Assembly: GCF_014204495.1 (NCBI RefSeq)
Contig: NZ_JACHLN010000003.1
Span: forward strand, 806,001 to 870,000
DNA: 64,000 bases
DNA from: Sphingomonas kyeonggiensis
GTDB taxonomy: Bacteria; Pseudomonadota; Alphaproteobacteria; Sphingomonadales; Sphingomonadaceae
Direction of reading: 5' to 3'
Part shown: piece after piece, positions 44,995 through 53,578 of the stretch
Numbering within the stretch: the stretch's first letter is position 1
Layout of the letters: every line of letters starts with the position of its first letter
Program-made: the position numbers and the translations under genes
Notes under the pieces: model-generated
The model's database searches: none
What the model saw: the letters and a program-made list of their open reading frames with translations, nothing else
Told to the model about the DNA's origin: nothing

Positions 44995-45831
44995 TCAGTG
45001 CTTAACGCCTGCCCACACCGAGCGATAGGCGCCATAGGTCAGGAAGGCGGCAAAGATCAGGAAGCCGAGCACGGCGAAGCCGGCCTGGCGGCGGGTCTCG
45101 AGCGTCGGCTCCGCGGTCCACACCAGGAAGGCCGAGACGTCCTTGGACATCTGGTCGACCGTGGCGCGGGTGCCGTCCGAATATTGCACCTGGCCGTCCT
45201 GCGTCAGGGGCGGCGGCATCGCGATGTTGAGGTTCGCGAAATACGGGTTGAAGTGCATGCCGTCCGGCGTCTTGGCGAATTCCGGGAACTTGGCCAGCGC
45301 CTCGGCCGAGGGCTTCTTGTCGTAGCCGGTCAGCAGCGAGTGGACATAGGCCGCGCCGTCATGCCGCGCCTTGGTGATCAGGCTGAGGTCCGGCGGCGTG
45401 CCGGTGCCCGGATAATAGACCTTGGGGAAGCGATCCGAGGGCACGTTGTCACGCTCGCCCCAGGTGCCGCCCTTCTCGTCGAACACCGGCTGCTTGGTGC
45501 CCCAGTCCTTGGCGATCTTCTTCACCTCGGCCTCGCTGTAGCCCAGGTCCTTCAGGTTGCGGAAGGAGACAAGGTTGAGCGAGTGGCAGGTCGAGCAGAC
45601 GTCCTTGTAGACGAGGAAGCCGCGCTGGAGCTGAGCGCGGTCGAACTTGCCGAACGGCCCGTCCGAGGCGAGCTTCAGCTCCTCCGGATGCTTGTGCATG
45701 GCGTGCTCGGCGGTTTCCGCCGGCGGTTCCTTGATGACGCCGCGGACCGAGCCGTAGAGCGCGATCAGCAGCACGACGATGAAGGCACCGCCGACCAGGA
45801 ACTTGATCGATTTGATGAACAGCGAAGTCAT
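44995..45831 (-). CDS. petC: Cytochrome c1 of the bc1 complex
   Basis: This 278-residue subunit carries heme c at CSTCH (around residue 80) and transfers electrons from the Rieske centre to cytochrome c. The axial Met is probably in NIAMPPPL. One N-terminal membrane segment and one C-terminal anchor (GFAVLGFLIFAAFLTYGAYR) are seen. In many alphaproteobacteria it is fused to cytochrome b; here it is a separate gene, 15 bp after petB. Confidence 0.95.
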   Translation of the reverse strand: MTSLFIKSIKFLVGGAFIVVLLIALYGSVRGVIKEPPAETAEHAMHKHPEELKLASDGPFGKFDRAQLQRGFLVYKDVCSTCHSLNLVSFRNLKDLGYSEAEVKKIAKDWGTKQPVFDEKGGTWGERDNVPSDRFPKVYYPGTGTPPDLSLITKARHDGAAYVHSLLTGYDKKPSAEALAKFPEFAKTPDGMHFNPYFANLNIAMPPPLTQDGQVQYSDGTRATVDQMSKDVSAFLVWTAEPTLETRRQAGFAVLGFLIFAAFLTYGAYRSVWAGVKH

Positions 45832-45846
45832 GGTTCCTGGTCCCCC

Positions 45847-47106
45847 TTACGCGCCGGTCTTGGCCAGCACGGCCTCGGTGATCGAGCCCGGCAGCGGCTT
45901 CGGCGTCTCGATGCTCGAGATGATCGGCACGATGATCAGGAAGTGTGCGAAGTAATAGGCAGCCGCGATCTGGCTGACGATCACGTAGAGCGGCTCGGCC
46001 GGCGAGCCGCCGCAATAGCCGAGCACCAGCACGTCGAACACCAGCACCCAGAATGCCACCTTGTACATCGGGCGATAGGCGCCCGAGCGCACCGGCGACT
46101 TGTCGAGCCAGGGCAGGAAGAACAGCAGCAGGATCGAGCCGAACATCGCCAGCACGCCCCACAGCTTCGCCGGGAGGATGAAGTCCGCGGTGAAGGCGCG
46201 CAGGATCGCGTAGAACGGCCAGAAATACCATTCGGGGACGATGTGCGCCGGCGTGGAGAGCGGGTTGGCCGGGATGTAATTGTCCGGGTGGCCCAGATAG
46301 TCCGGCGCGAAGAAGATCAGCACCGAGAACAGGATCAGGAACACCACCACGCCCAGGCCGTCCTTCGCCGTGTAGTACGGGTGGAACGGCACGGTATCCT
46401 GCTCGCCCTTCACTTCCACGCCGGTCGGGTTCGACGAACCCGGGATGTGGAGCGCCCAGATGTGGAGGATCACGGCGCCGGCGATCACGAAGGGCAGCAG
46501 ATAGTGGAGCGAGAAGAAGCGGTTGAGCGCGGCATCGTCCGGCGCATAGCCGCCGAGCAGCCATACGCGGATCCAGTCGCCGGCCACCGGGATCGCCGAG
46601 AAGAAGCCGGTGATCACCTGCGCACCCCAGAAGCTCATCTGCCCCCAGGGGAGCACATAGCCCATGAAGGCGGTGGCCATCAGCAGCAGGAAGATCACCA
46701 CGCCGAGCAGCCACACCATCTCGCGCGGCGCCTTGTACGACCCGTAATAGAGGCCGCGGAACATGTGGATGTAGATCACCACGAAGAACATCGAGGCGCC
46801 GTTGGCGTGGGCGAAACGCAGGAACCAGCCCGCGTTCACGTCGCGCATGATGCCCACGTTCACGCTCTCGAACGCGCCGGCGGCCGAGGAGTGGAAGTGC
46901 ATCGCCAGCACGATGCCAGTGATCAGCTGGCAGACCAGCGCCACCCCGGCGAGCACGCCGAAGTTCCACCAGTAATTGAGGTTGCGCGGCACCGGATAGC
47001 CGGCGCCGACGGCGTTGTAGACGAAGCGCGGCAGGGGCAGACGCGAGTCCACCCACTGCATCACCGGGTTCTTAGGCTCATAATGCTTGGCCCAGGGAAA
47101 GCTCAT
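45847..47106 (-). CDS. petB: Cytochrome b of the bc1 complex
   Basis: This 419-residue inner-membrane protein holds the two b hemes and the quinol and quinone sites. LVCQLITGIVLAMHFHSSA, HANGASMFFVVIYIHMFRGL, the PEWY loop (HIVPEWYFWPFYAILRAF) and GGYAPDDAALNRFFSLHYLL (heme His region) are all typical. It lies between the Rieske gene (12 bp upstream) and petC. Confidence 0.97.
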   Translation of the reverse strand: MSFPWAKHYEPKNPVMQWVDSRLPLPRFVYNAVGAGYPVPRNLNYWWNFGVLAGVALVCQLITGIVLAMHFHSSAAGAFESVNVGIMRDVNAGWFLRFAHANGASMFFVVIYIHMFRGLYYGSYKAPREMVWLLGVVIFLLLMATAFMGYVLPWGQMSFWGAQVITGFFSAIPVAGDWIRVWLLGGYAPDDAALNRFFSLHYLLPFVIAGAVILHIWALHIPGSSNPTGVEVKGEQDTVPFHPYYTAKDGLGVVVFLILFSVLIFFAPDYLGHPDNYIPANPLSTPAHIVPEWYFWPFYAILRAFTADFILPAKLWGVLAMFGSILLLFFLPWLDKSPVRSGAYRPMYKVAFWVLVFDVLVLGYCGGSPAEPLYVIVSQIAAAYYFAHFLIIVPIISSIETPKPLPGSITEAVLAKTGA

Positions 47107-47118
47107 CGCGCTCTATCC

Positions 47119-47667
47119 TCACCCAACCACGGCGATAGCGCCGTTGATGTTATATTTTGGAACCTCGAGGTTCTTCGGCGCCGGGCCCTGGCGGATGCGA
47201 CCGGCTGTGTCATAGGCCGAGCCATGGCAGGGGCAGAAATAGCCGCCGAACGGCCCGCGATTCTCGCCCTCGCCCGCGCCCAGCGGCACGCAGCCGAGAT
47301 GGGTGCACACGCCCAGCGTGATCAGCCAGTTGGTGTGGTCCTTCGCCGTGCGCTGCTCGAGCGTCTGCGGATCGCGCAGCGACGAGACCGGCACCGCGTC
47401 CGCGGCGGCGATCTCGGCCGGCGTCAGGTTGCGCACGAACAAGGGCTGCTTGCGGAAGCTGGTCTTGATCGCCATGCCCGGCTCGATCTTCGACAGGTCC
47501 ACCTCGGTGGTGGACTGCGCGAGCACATCGGCCGACGGGTTCATCGAATTGACCAGCGGCAGAACCACGACGCCCGCGCCCACTGCCGCGACCGAAACGG
47601 CGGCATATTGGAGATAATCGCGACGACGGGGATTCTCGGGACCGGCCAGATCGGCTTCAATTGCCAT
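47119..47667 (-). CDS. petA: Rieske iron-sulfur subunit of the bc1 complex
   Basis: This 182-residue subunit has an N-terminal Tat-like region (RRRDYLQYAAVSVAAVGAGV) and one membrane anchor. The 2Fe-2S ligands are in CTHLGCVPLG and CPCHGSAYD. It is the first gene of petABC. The start ATG at 47667 lacks the 21 extra residues of the longest frame. It is divergent from trmL with a 202-bp gap. Confidence 0.96.
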   Translation of the reverse strand: MAIEADLAGPENPRRRDYLQYAAVSVAAVGAGVVVLPLVNSMNPSADVLAQSTTEVDLSKIEPGMAIKTSFRKQPLFVRNLTPAEIAAADAVPVSSLRDPQTLEQRTAKDHTNWLITLGVCTHLGCVPLGAGEGENRGPFGGYFCPCHGSAYDTAGRIRQGPAPKNLEVPKYNINGAIAVVG

Positions 47668-47869
47668 GTTTACCCCTTGCACTTCGGACTTGCCGCGGCG
47701 AACGCGCGGACAGAACGTAAAGCTCAACACGGGCGCTAAGGGCCCCCTCGTTGCCCTTCGATGTCCCCCGAATAGGCCAGCCGAGGTGATAGACGGCGGC
47801 TGCGCGCTTCCGCAACAGCCTTTTTCAGCGGCTTGTTACGCAAGGGAATAGAACGCTAGGAGCAAGGCC

Positions 47870-48322
47870 ATGCGACTAGCCCTGTTCGAACCCGATATTG
47901 CCGGCAATGTTGGCGCCGTGCTGCGACTTGGCGCGTGTTTCGACACGCCCGTCGACCTGATCGAGCCGATGGGATTCGCGTGGAACGACGCGGCCTTGCG
48001 CCGTGCCGCCATGGATTATGGCGGCCAGGCCGATGTCGTGCGCCACGCCGATTTCCACGCCTTTGCCGAGAAGCTGCCGGGCCGCGTGATCCTGTTCACC
48101 ACGCGCGGATCGATTCCGCTCAACCAGGCGCGGTTCGAGCCGGGCGACACGCTGTTGTTCGGCTCCGAGGGTCGCGGCGCCCCCGATTACGTCCATGAAC
48201 GCGCCGATCTCGCGGTGCGCATCCCGATCCGCGCGGGCCTGCGCTCGCTCAACCTAGCCGTGTCCGCGGGCATCTCGCTCGCCGAGGCGCTGCGCCAGAC
48301 CGATGGATTCCCCCCGCAATGA
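47870..48322 (+). CDS. trmL: tRNA (cytidine(34)-2'-O)-methyltransferase
   Basis: This 150-residue SPOUT methyltransferase methylates the wobble ribose of tRNA-Leu isoacceptors. The family opening (LALFEPDIAGNVGAVLRLGA), the knot motifs LLFGSEGRGAPD, VRIPIRAGLRSLNLAVSAGI and a compact length all agree. Its stop overlaps the hemF start (ATGA), so the two are coupled. Confidence 0.95.
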   Translation: MRLALFEPDIAGNVGAVLRLGACFDTPVDLIEPMGFAWNDAALRRAAMDYGGQADVVRHADFHAFAEKLPGRVILFTTRGSIPLNQARFEPGDTLLFGSEGRGAPDYVHERADLAVRIPIRAGLRSLNLAVSAGISLAEALRQTDGFPPQ

Positions 48323-49161
48323 TCGCACCCGACGAGCAGCAGCAGCGCGCCCGCGCCTGGTTCGAGGAACTGCGCACCGCGATCTGCACCGAATTCGAGG
48401 CGATCGAGGCCGAGGCCGGATCGGACGCCAGGTTCGAATATATCGCCTGGGACCGTACCGATCCCTCGGGCGAGCCGGGCGGCGGCGGGGTGCGCGGGGT
48501 GATGAAGGGCAAGGTGTTCGAGAAGGTGGGCGTGAACGTCTCCACCGTCGGCGGCAGCCTGGAGGGTGATTTCGCCAAGTCGATCCACGGCGCCGGCGAG
48601 GATCCGAAATTCTTCGCCACCGGCATCAGCCTCGTCGCGCACATGGCCAATCCGCATGTGCCGGCGGTGCACATGAACACGCGCTTCCTGACCACGACCA
48701 AGCGCTGGTTCGGCGGCGGGGCCGACCTCAATCCGCCCGTCCCGTACGACGAGGACACCGCCGAATTCCATGCCGCGCTCAAGGCGGCGTGCGACGCGCA
48801 TGACCCCGAGCATTATCCGCGCTTCAAGGCCTGGGCGGACGAGTATTTCTACATCCCCCACCGCAAGACGCATCGCGGGGTGGGCGGAATCTTCTACGAT
48901 CACCTGGAAAGCGACTGGGAGGCGGACTTCGCCTTCACCCGGGATGTCGGCCGGGCGTTCCTCGATGCCTATCCGCGCATCGTCCGCAAGCGGATGGGGA
49001 TGGATTTCTCGCCCGAGGACAAGCAGCGCCAGCTCGAATGGCGCGGCCGCTATGCCGAGTTCAACCTGATCTATGACCGGGGAACGCTGTTCGGGCTCAA
49101 GACCGGCGGCAATATCGACGCAATCCTGATGAGCCTGCCCCCGATGGCGGCGTGGTCGTGA
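48319..49161 (+). CDS. hemF: Oxygen-dependent coproporphyrinogen III oxidase
   Basis: This 280-residue enzyme converts coproporphyrinogen III to protoporphyrinogen IX with O2 in heme synthesis. FEKVGVNVSTVGG, HMNTRFLTTTKRWFGGGADL, the HRGVGGIFYDHL block and EFNLIYDRGTLFGLKTGGN are textbook. It is coupled to trmL by a 4-bp overlap and sits near the bc1 genes that need heme. Confidence 0.97.
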   Translation: MIAPDEQQQRARAWFEELRTAICTEFEAIEAEAGSDARFEYIAWDRTDPSGEPGGGGVRGVMKGKVFEKVGVNVSTVGGSLEGDFAKSIHGAGEDPKFFATGISLVAHMANPHVPAVHMNTRFLTTTKRWFGGGADLNPPVPYDEDTAEFHAALKAACDAHDPEHYPRFKAWADEYFYIPHRKTHRGVGGIFYDHLESDWEADFAFTRDVGRAFLDAYPRIVRKRMGMDFSPEDKQRQLEWRGRYAEFNLIYDRGTLFGLKTGGNIDAILMSLPPMAAWS

Positions 49162-49189
49162 TTTCTCTTTCCGCGCCCTCTCCTTTTCC

Positions 49190-49272
49190 CGTCATCCCCG
49201 CGAAGGCGGGGATTCAGGGTGGCAAAGCGGCGCCCTTAGTGACTCTGGATTCCCGCCTTCGCGGGGATGACG
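49190..49272. repeat. Family A-related palindromic repeat (CCCCGCGAAGGCGGGG variant, 83 bp)
   Basis: Arms CGTCATCCCCGCGAAGGCGG and their near-complement enclose ATTCAGGGT...ACTCTGGATTC. It lies between hemF and the GNAT gene, ending 31 bp before the GNAT start. Confidence 0.82.
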
Positions 49273-49303
49273 GAGTGTGGGGGGATGGCGCAGGGGTGAA
49301 GCC

Positions 49304-49903
49304 ATGGGCCTGATCCCGGTCGCCAATGACCAGATCGCCACGGTGGTCACTGCGCTCGAGATGCTGGCGCGGCCCCGGCCCCGCCCCCTGCCCGATTCGC
49401 CGCTGCGGCTGGTGCGCTGGCCGGCGCCCGATCCCGCCAAGTACCGCGCGCTGTTCCGCCGGGTCGGCGAGCCCTGGCTGTGGTTCTCGCGGCTGGTGAT
49501 GGACGAGGACCGGCTGGTCTCGATCATCCAGGACCCGAAGGTGCATGTGTTCGCGGTGGTCGACCGTGCGGGCATCGAGGTCGGGATGCTCGAGCTCGAT
49601 TTCCGGGCCGAGGCGACCTGCGAGCTGGGGTTCGTGGGCCTCGTTCCCGAGCTGGCCGGCAAGGGCCATGGCAGCTGGCTGATGGCGCATGCACTGATGC
49701 TCGCCTGGACGCCCGAGGTCACGCGCGTCTGGGTGCACACCTGCACGCTTGATTCGCCCGGCGCGCTCGGCTTCTACCGCAAGCATGGCTTCGTGCCCTA
49801 CAAGCGCACGGTGGAGACCTTCGCCGATCCGCGGCTGGCGGGCGTGCTGGCGGCGGATGCCGCGCCTCAGATCCCCTGCCTGGGCGCTCCGCCGAGCCGA
49901 TAG
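49304..49903 (+). CDS. GNAT family N-acetyltransferase
   Basis: This 199-residue protein holds a GNAT domain from about residue 45. The acetyl-CoA loop is near LGFVGLVPELAGKGHGSWLM (the R/Q-x-x-G-x-G/A type, here AGKGHGS), and the C-terminal strand region is CTLDSPGALGFYRKHGFVPY. The start is the ATG at 49304; an earlier in-frame ATG at 49277 lies beside the repeat and is unlikely. Its last 37 bases overlap the convergent membrane-protein gene. Substrate unknown. Confidence 0.88.
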   Translation: MGLIPVANDQIATVVTALEMLARPRPRPLPDSPLRLVRWPAPDPAKYRALFRRVGEPWLWFSRLVMDEDRLVSIIQDPKVHVFAVVDRAGIEVGMLELDFRAEATCELGFVGLVPELAGKGHGSWLMAHALMLAWTPEVTRVWVHTCTLDSPGALGFYRKHGFVPYKRTVETFADPRLAGVLAADAAPQIPCLGAPPSR

Positions 49904-50607
49904 GCGGCGACGCGGATCAGCGCGAGCGCGGCCCAGGCCGCCCCGCCGATCAGCGCGCTGACCAGCCAGGATACCGGCGCGATCGCCTGCACGCCGCCGA
50001 TCAGGCCGGCGATCGTGCCGAGGATCCCCCCGGCGATCAGCACCAGCCCCAGCGCCAGGAAGAAGATCATCGAGGCGAGGCCGAGCAGCGCAAAGCCGGT
50101 CACCCCGGCGCTGCGCCGCCAGCCTTCGCGGAAGGCACCCAGGATTCCGATCGCGGGATCGGCGGCAAAGGCCGGGCCGGCCAGCCAGGTGCGCACCAGC
50201 ATGTAGAGGCCGGGAATCACGAACAGCGACAGGCCGAACGAGAAGAGCAGCCCGGCGATCGTGTTGAGCACGAAGAAGGCGCCGAAGCGCTTGAGCGCGA
50301 GCAGCAGCACCTGGCCGAGCGTGCGGCCGTCACCGCGCAGGAACAGGTTGAAGATCGCGAAGCTGCCGAAATCCATCACCAGGCTGATCGCCAGGATGGT
50401 CAGCAGATTGGCGTCGTAAAAGGCCATGATGGCCTCGCGCAGCTTCTCGGCGTCCTGGGTGGCGGGCAGCTGCAGTCCCGAGACGAGCAGCACCGCGCCG
50501 AGCATCGGGACGACGAAGAACATGCCCGCCAGGGCGATCAGCAACTCGCGCTCGGCGCGGAACAGGGAGACGGCATCGAGGAAGATGCCGCGGCTGGTGA
50601 GGCTCAT
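49867..50607 (-). CDS. Hypothetical multi-pass membrane protein
   Basis: This 246-residue protein starts at the ATG at 50607, which overlaps the upstream stop by 4 bp (ATGA). It has about six membrane segments with a middle amphipathic stretch (GAFREGWRRSAGVTGFALLG). The layout resembles membrane domains linked to glycerophosphodiester phosphodiesterases, and it looks like a distant relative of its partner gene. No catalytic motif is visible. Confidence 0.72.
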   Translation of the reverse strand: MSLTSRGIFLDAVSLFRAERELLIALAGMFFVVPMLGAVLLVSGLQLPATQDAEKLREAIMAFYDANLLTILAISLVMDFGSFAIFNLFLRGDGRTLGQVLLLALKRFGAFFVLNTIAGLLFSFGLSLFVIPGLYMLVRTWLAGPAFAADPAIGILGAFREGWRRSAGVTGFALLGLASMIFFLALGLVLIAGGILGTIAGLIGGVQAIAPVSWLVSALIGGAAWAALALIRVAAYRLGGAPRQGI

Positions 50608-51437
50608 GCGAGGATCAGACCCTCGCGAAGCCCGGCCTCGGCCGTGAGCGCGAGATAGAGCTTGGCGGCGAAGGCCGGGACCAGCACCGTAAAGCCGGTC
50701 TGCACCGCGGCGACGACGATCGAGGTGAGCACCCCGGCCAGCGAGATGCCGTCGGCCGCCCCGCCGGCGACCAGGGTGAAGATGCTGCCGAACACCATGT
50801 TGGCCGCCAGGATCGAGACCCAGGAGACCAGTGCGTAGAGCAGGATCACTCCGATCAGCGCCCAGGTCTTGCCGCGGGTGAGTTTCCACGACTGGCGCAG
50901 CGCCGAGAACATCCGCTTCTCGCGCACGATCACCGCATTGGTGACGAACAGGCGCGCGCCGAGCCACAGGACCAGCGCGACCAGCACCAGCAGGTACAGC
51001 GCGATGCCGCCGGCCATCTGGGTGCTGAGCGACGTCAGTTCGCCCCGCGCGATCGCCATCATGTCATAGCCGGCGAGCTGGAGCGCGATCGGGATCGGCA
51101 TGGCGAGCACGAACATGCCGGCGAACAGCGCTACCGATACGATCAGCGCCGGCAGCAGCCGCGCCCGGCCGATCGCGCCGGCGCCGCGCGCCTCCGCCAT
51201 GTCGAGCGCCATCGCGGTGACGGTAAGCGATCCCCAGAGCGACAGGATGCCGAAGGCAAGCTGGACGAGGTAGAGCGACAGGACCAGCCCGGGGCCGGCG
51301 CTGGCCTTGGCCGCCTGGAAGCTGCCCTCGATCGAGGCGGGCACGAAAAAGGCGAGCAGCGCCACCGGCAGGATCGCCCCCAGATTGTCGCTCAGAAACT
51401 CCGCCGTCCGATCCCAGACGGTGCCCATCTTCGCCAT
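50604..51437 (-). CDS. Hypothetical multi-pass membrane protein (paired)
   Basis: This 277-residue protein has about six membrane segments and a conserved-looking amphipathic stretch (MFSALRQSWKLTRGKTWALI) after the fourth, which parallels the one in the downstream gene. It is the first gene of the coupled pair. It is divergent from lipB. I do not recognise a precise family; membrane organisation or transport is possible. Confidence 0.72.
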   Translation of the reverse strand: MAKMGTVWDRTAEFLSDNLGAILPVALLAFFVPASIEGSFQAAKASAGPGLVLSLYLVQLAFGILSLWGSLTVTAMALDMAEARGAGAIGRARLLPALIVSVALFAGMFVLAMPIPIALQLAGYDMMAIARGELTSLSTQMAGGIALYLLVLVALVLWLGARLFVTNAVIVREKRMFSALRQSWKLTRGKTWALIGVILLYALVSWVSILAANMVFGSIFTLVAGGAADGISLAGVLTSIVVAAVQTGFTVLVPAFAAKLYLALTAEAGLREGLILA

Positions 51438-51530
51438 GCGCCCGATGTCCTCCCTTTGCCGGGGTGTTAGCCCGCGCGCAGTTTATTGCCAATGCTTGCG
51501 GAATCGCCCGCGGATGCGCAATTCGCACGC

Positions 51531-52175
51531 ATGACCAAGGATATCGAATGGCGGGTCGCGCCGGAGCCGATCGAATATGGCGCCGCGCTCGCCGAAATGG
51601 AGGCGCATGTCGCCGCGCTGACCGCCGGCACCGCTCCCGAACGGATCTGGCTGCTCGAGCATCCGCCCGTCTACACCGCCGGCACCAGCGCCACCGACGA
51701 CAGCGAGCTGGTCGACGCGGCGCGCTTCCCCGTGTTCCGCACCGGGCGCGGCGGGCGCTACACCTATCACGGCCCCGGCCAGCGCATCGGATACCTGATG
51801 CTCGACCTGCGCGACCGGAAGCGCGACGTGCGCGGCTATGTCCATGCCGTCGAGGGCTGGGTGATCGCCGCGCTGGGCGAGCTGGGGATCGAGGCGTTCC
51901 GCGCCGAGGGGCGGATCGGCATCTGGACGCTCGACCAGACCGGCCAGGAAGCCAAGATCGGCGCGATCGGCGTGCGGCTGCGGCAATGGGTGACGATGCA
52001 CGGCTTTGCGATCAACCTGTCGCCGAACCTCAATGATTTCAACGGGATCGTACCCTGTGGCATCCCCGATTTCCCGGTCACCAGCGCCGAGGCGCTCGGC
52101 AGACCGGTTACGCCCGAGCAATTCGATTCGGCGCTGCGGGCCACATTTTTGCCATTTTTGAACGCTCTCTCCTGA
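51531..52175 (+). CDS. lipB: Octanoyltransferase (lipoate biosynthesis)
   Basis: This 214-residue enzyme moves octanoyl from acyl carrier protein to lipoyl domains of pyruvate and 2-oxoglutarate dehydrogenases. RTGRGGRYTYHGPGQRIGYL, the Lys in GQEAKIGAIGVR and the catalytic Cys in GIVPCGI are present. I take the ATG at 51531 (MTKDIEWRVAPEPI); a TTG at 51486 or ATG at 51492 would add about 13-15 residues. Confidence 0.94.
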   Translation: MTKDIEWRVAPEPIEYGAALAEMEAHVAALTAGTAPERIWLLEHPPVYTAGTSATDDSELVDAARFPVFRTGRGGRYTYHGPGQRIGYLMLDLRDRKRDVRGYVHAVEGWVIAALGELGIEAFRAEGRIGIWTLDQTGQEAKIGAIGVRLRQWVTMHGFAINLSPNLNDFNGIVPCGIPDFPVTSAEALGRPVTPEQFDSALRATFLPFLNALS

Positions 52176-52289
52176 GCGCAGGTCAAATCGAGTCTTGAGG
52201 GGTTTGCCCGAACCGTCTAATGTCCACTCCGGTTTGGGTATTAAACGGCGTATCCGTAATCCAGATCCATAATCTAGGGAGCTTTCTAC

Positions 52290-52526
52290 ATGCGTGCAGT
52301 CATTTCGAAGATCGTTGCAGGTTCGATGATCGCCGGCGCGGCCCTCCTGGCCTCGGCGTGCACCAGCAACGAGTCGACCAACGTGACCAACACCACCGAA
52401 GTCGTTCCGACCGAGAACGTGACCACCGACACGATGGTCACCAACATCGACGCCGCTGCCACCGAGAACGGCGCCGTGGTCGAGAACACCACCACCGTCG
52501 AGACCAACACCACCAACGCGCACTAA
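52290..52526 (+). CDS. Small Thr/Asn-rich lipoprotein
   Basis: This 78-residue protein has a lipoprotein signal peptide (lipobox LASAC), and its mature part of about 55 residues is dominated by Thr, Asn, Val and Glu in a repetitive pattern (SNESTNVTNTTEVV, VVENTTTVETNTTN). An AGGGAGC Shine-Dalgarno sequence precedes the ATG and a strong terminator follows. It is probably an abundant small envelope lipoprotein. No known family is recognised. Confidence 0.78.
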   Translation: MRAVISKIVAGSMIAGAALLASACTSNESTNVTNTTEVVPTENVTTDTMVTNIDAAATENGAVVENTTTVETNTTNAH

Positions 52527-52552
52527 TAGCGCGCCCGTTAGGGTGTTTGACG

Positions 52553-52585
52553 AAAGGGCCGTCCGGGCAACCGGGCGGCCTTTTT
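52553..52585 (+). terminator. Rho-independent terminator of the small lipoprotein gene
   Basis: GGCCGTCCGG pairs with CCGGGCGGCC (one G-U pair) around GCAA, followed by TTTTT. It lies 30 bp after the stop. Confidence 0.9.
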
Positions 52586-52718
52586 CTTTATGCTTTTCCT
52601 ATGCTTTTGCGATGAAATGCCGCGATGGCACGGATGGACGGCAAAAAGGGGCTTCAACGCGGACTCGGAACACCGTAACCCGTTGCCACGGGGTTAACTG
52701 GTAGTTTTCGAGGGCAGC

Positions 52719-53399
52719 ATGTTTGCTTCGCGTATCGCATTGATGCTGGCCGGGGGGATCGGCCTGTTCGTTTCCGCACCGGCTTCGGCGCAGTTCTTCC
52801 TCAAGCCCGCCAATCTGGAGAGCGGGCGCGTGAACGGTTCCGAGCCGGGCATGACCGGCCCGGCATTGCCTGGCGCCACCCCGGTCGAGCTGCAGGCCGC
52901 GCTCGCCTGGAACCTGCGCGCCGCGCTGAACGTCGCCGCGCTCCAGTGCCAGTTCGAACCGACGCTGCTTTCGGTCGACAATTACAATTCGCTGATCAAG
53001 GATCACGCGATCGAGCTGCGGGACTCATACGCTACGCTCGAGAAATATTTTGCAAGAACGTACAAGAACAAGAAGCAGGGCCAGCTTGAACTCGACAAGT
53101 ACGGTACCCGCATCTACTCGGGCTTCTCGACTGTTCAGGGCCAGCTTTCTTTCTGCCAGACTGCCGCCGCAATCGGCCATGATGCGGTGTTCGTGAAGCC
53201 TGGCAAGTTCAGCGAACTGGCGCAGGAGCGCATCAAGGAACTGCGCGCGAGCCTGGGCCCCTGGGGCGAGCAGTATCGTCCGTCAGGCTATGTCGTCACC
53301 GGCATGTACGGCGTGAAGCTGCCGCCCTTCGGCAACGACAAGTGCTGGAAGAAGGGCCAGTACCAGGTCAAGAAGTGCGGGCCGCTGCTGCTGAATTGA
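52719..53399 (+). CDS. Hypothetical secreted protein
   Basis: This 226-residue protein has a signal peptide (MFASRIALMLAGGIGLFVSA, cut after ASAQ). It contains four cysteines in the mature part (ALQCQFEP, LSFCQTAAA, NDKCWKKG, KKCGPLLLN), consistent with two disulphides in the periplasm. The C-terminus is Lys-rich. I know similar proteins as conserved hypotheticals in sphingomonads, without a role. It stands as one gene before a family B repeat. Confidence 0.78.
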   Translation: MFASRIALMLAGGIGLFVSAPASAQFFLKPANLESGRVNGSEPGMTGPALPGATPVELQAALAWNLRAALNVAALQCQFEPTLLSVDNYNSLIKDHAIELRDSYATLEKYFARTYKNKKQGQLELDKYGTRIYSGFSTVQGQLSFCQTAAAIGHDAVFVKPGKFSELAQERIKELRASLGPWGEQYRPSGYVVTGMYGVKLPPFGNDKCWKKGQYQVKKCGPLLLN

Positions 53400-53411
53400 G
53401 GCATCGAGCTT

Positions 53412-53549
53412 CCCCTCCCTGCAAGGGAGGGGCCAGGGGTGGGTTAGAAAAGGTCGGGCTCGATGCCCGGCCTTTTCTGTTTTGCCGGCCGGTGGATAAA
53501 GCTCGCTACGCTCGCAACCCACCCCCAACCCCTCCCTTGCAGGGAGGGG
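53412..53549. repeat. Family B MITE-like element with internal terminator (138 bp)
   Basis: The element is bounded by CCCCTCCCTGCAAGGGAGGG at the left and the matching CCCCTCCCTTGCAGGGAGGG at the right, with inner CCACCCC/GGGGTGG arms. Inside is a terminator hairpin (53446-53478, AGAAAAGG...CCTTTTCT). A related element, in the opposite orientation, is at 59482-59620. It lies between convergent genes. Confidence 0.85.
53446..53478. terminator. Bidirectional terminator hairpin inside the family B element
   Basis: AGAAAAGGTCGGGC pairs with GCCCGGCCTTTTCT (one G-U) around TCGAT, giving T-runs in both directions. It can end both the secreted-protein gene and queE. Confidence 0.8.
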
Positions 53550-53578
53550 AGACAGAAGTGGGATGACAATCAAACCCC

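Noticed and set aside
44998..47739. A 913-residue open frame on the plus strand
   Set aside because: It is antisense to petABC, where all heme and iron-sulfur motifs are intact, so the plus-strand frame is not a gene.
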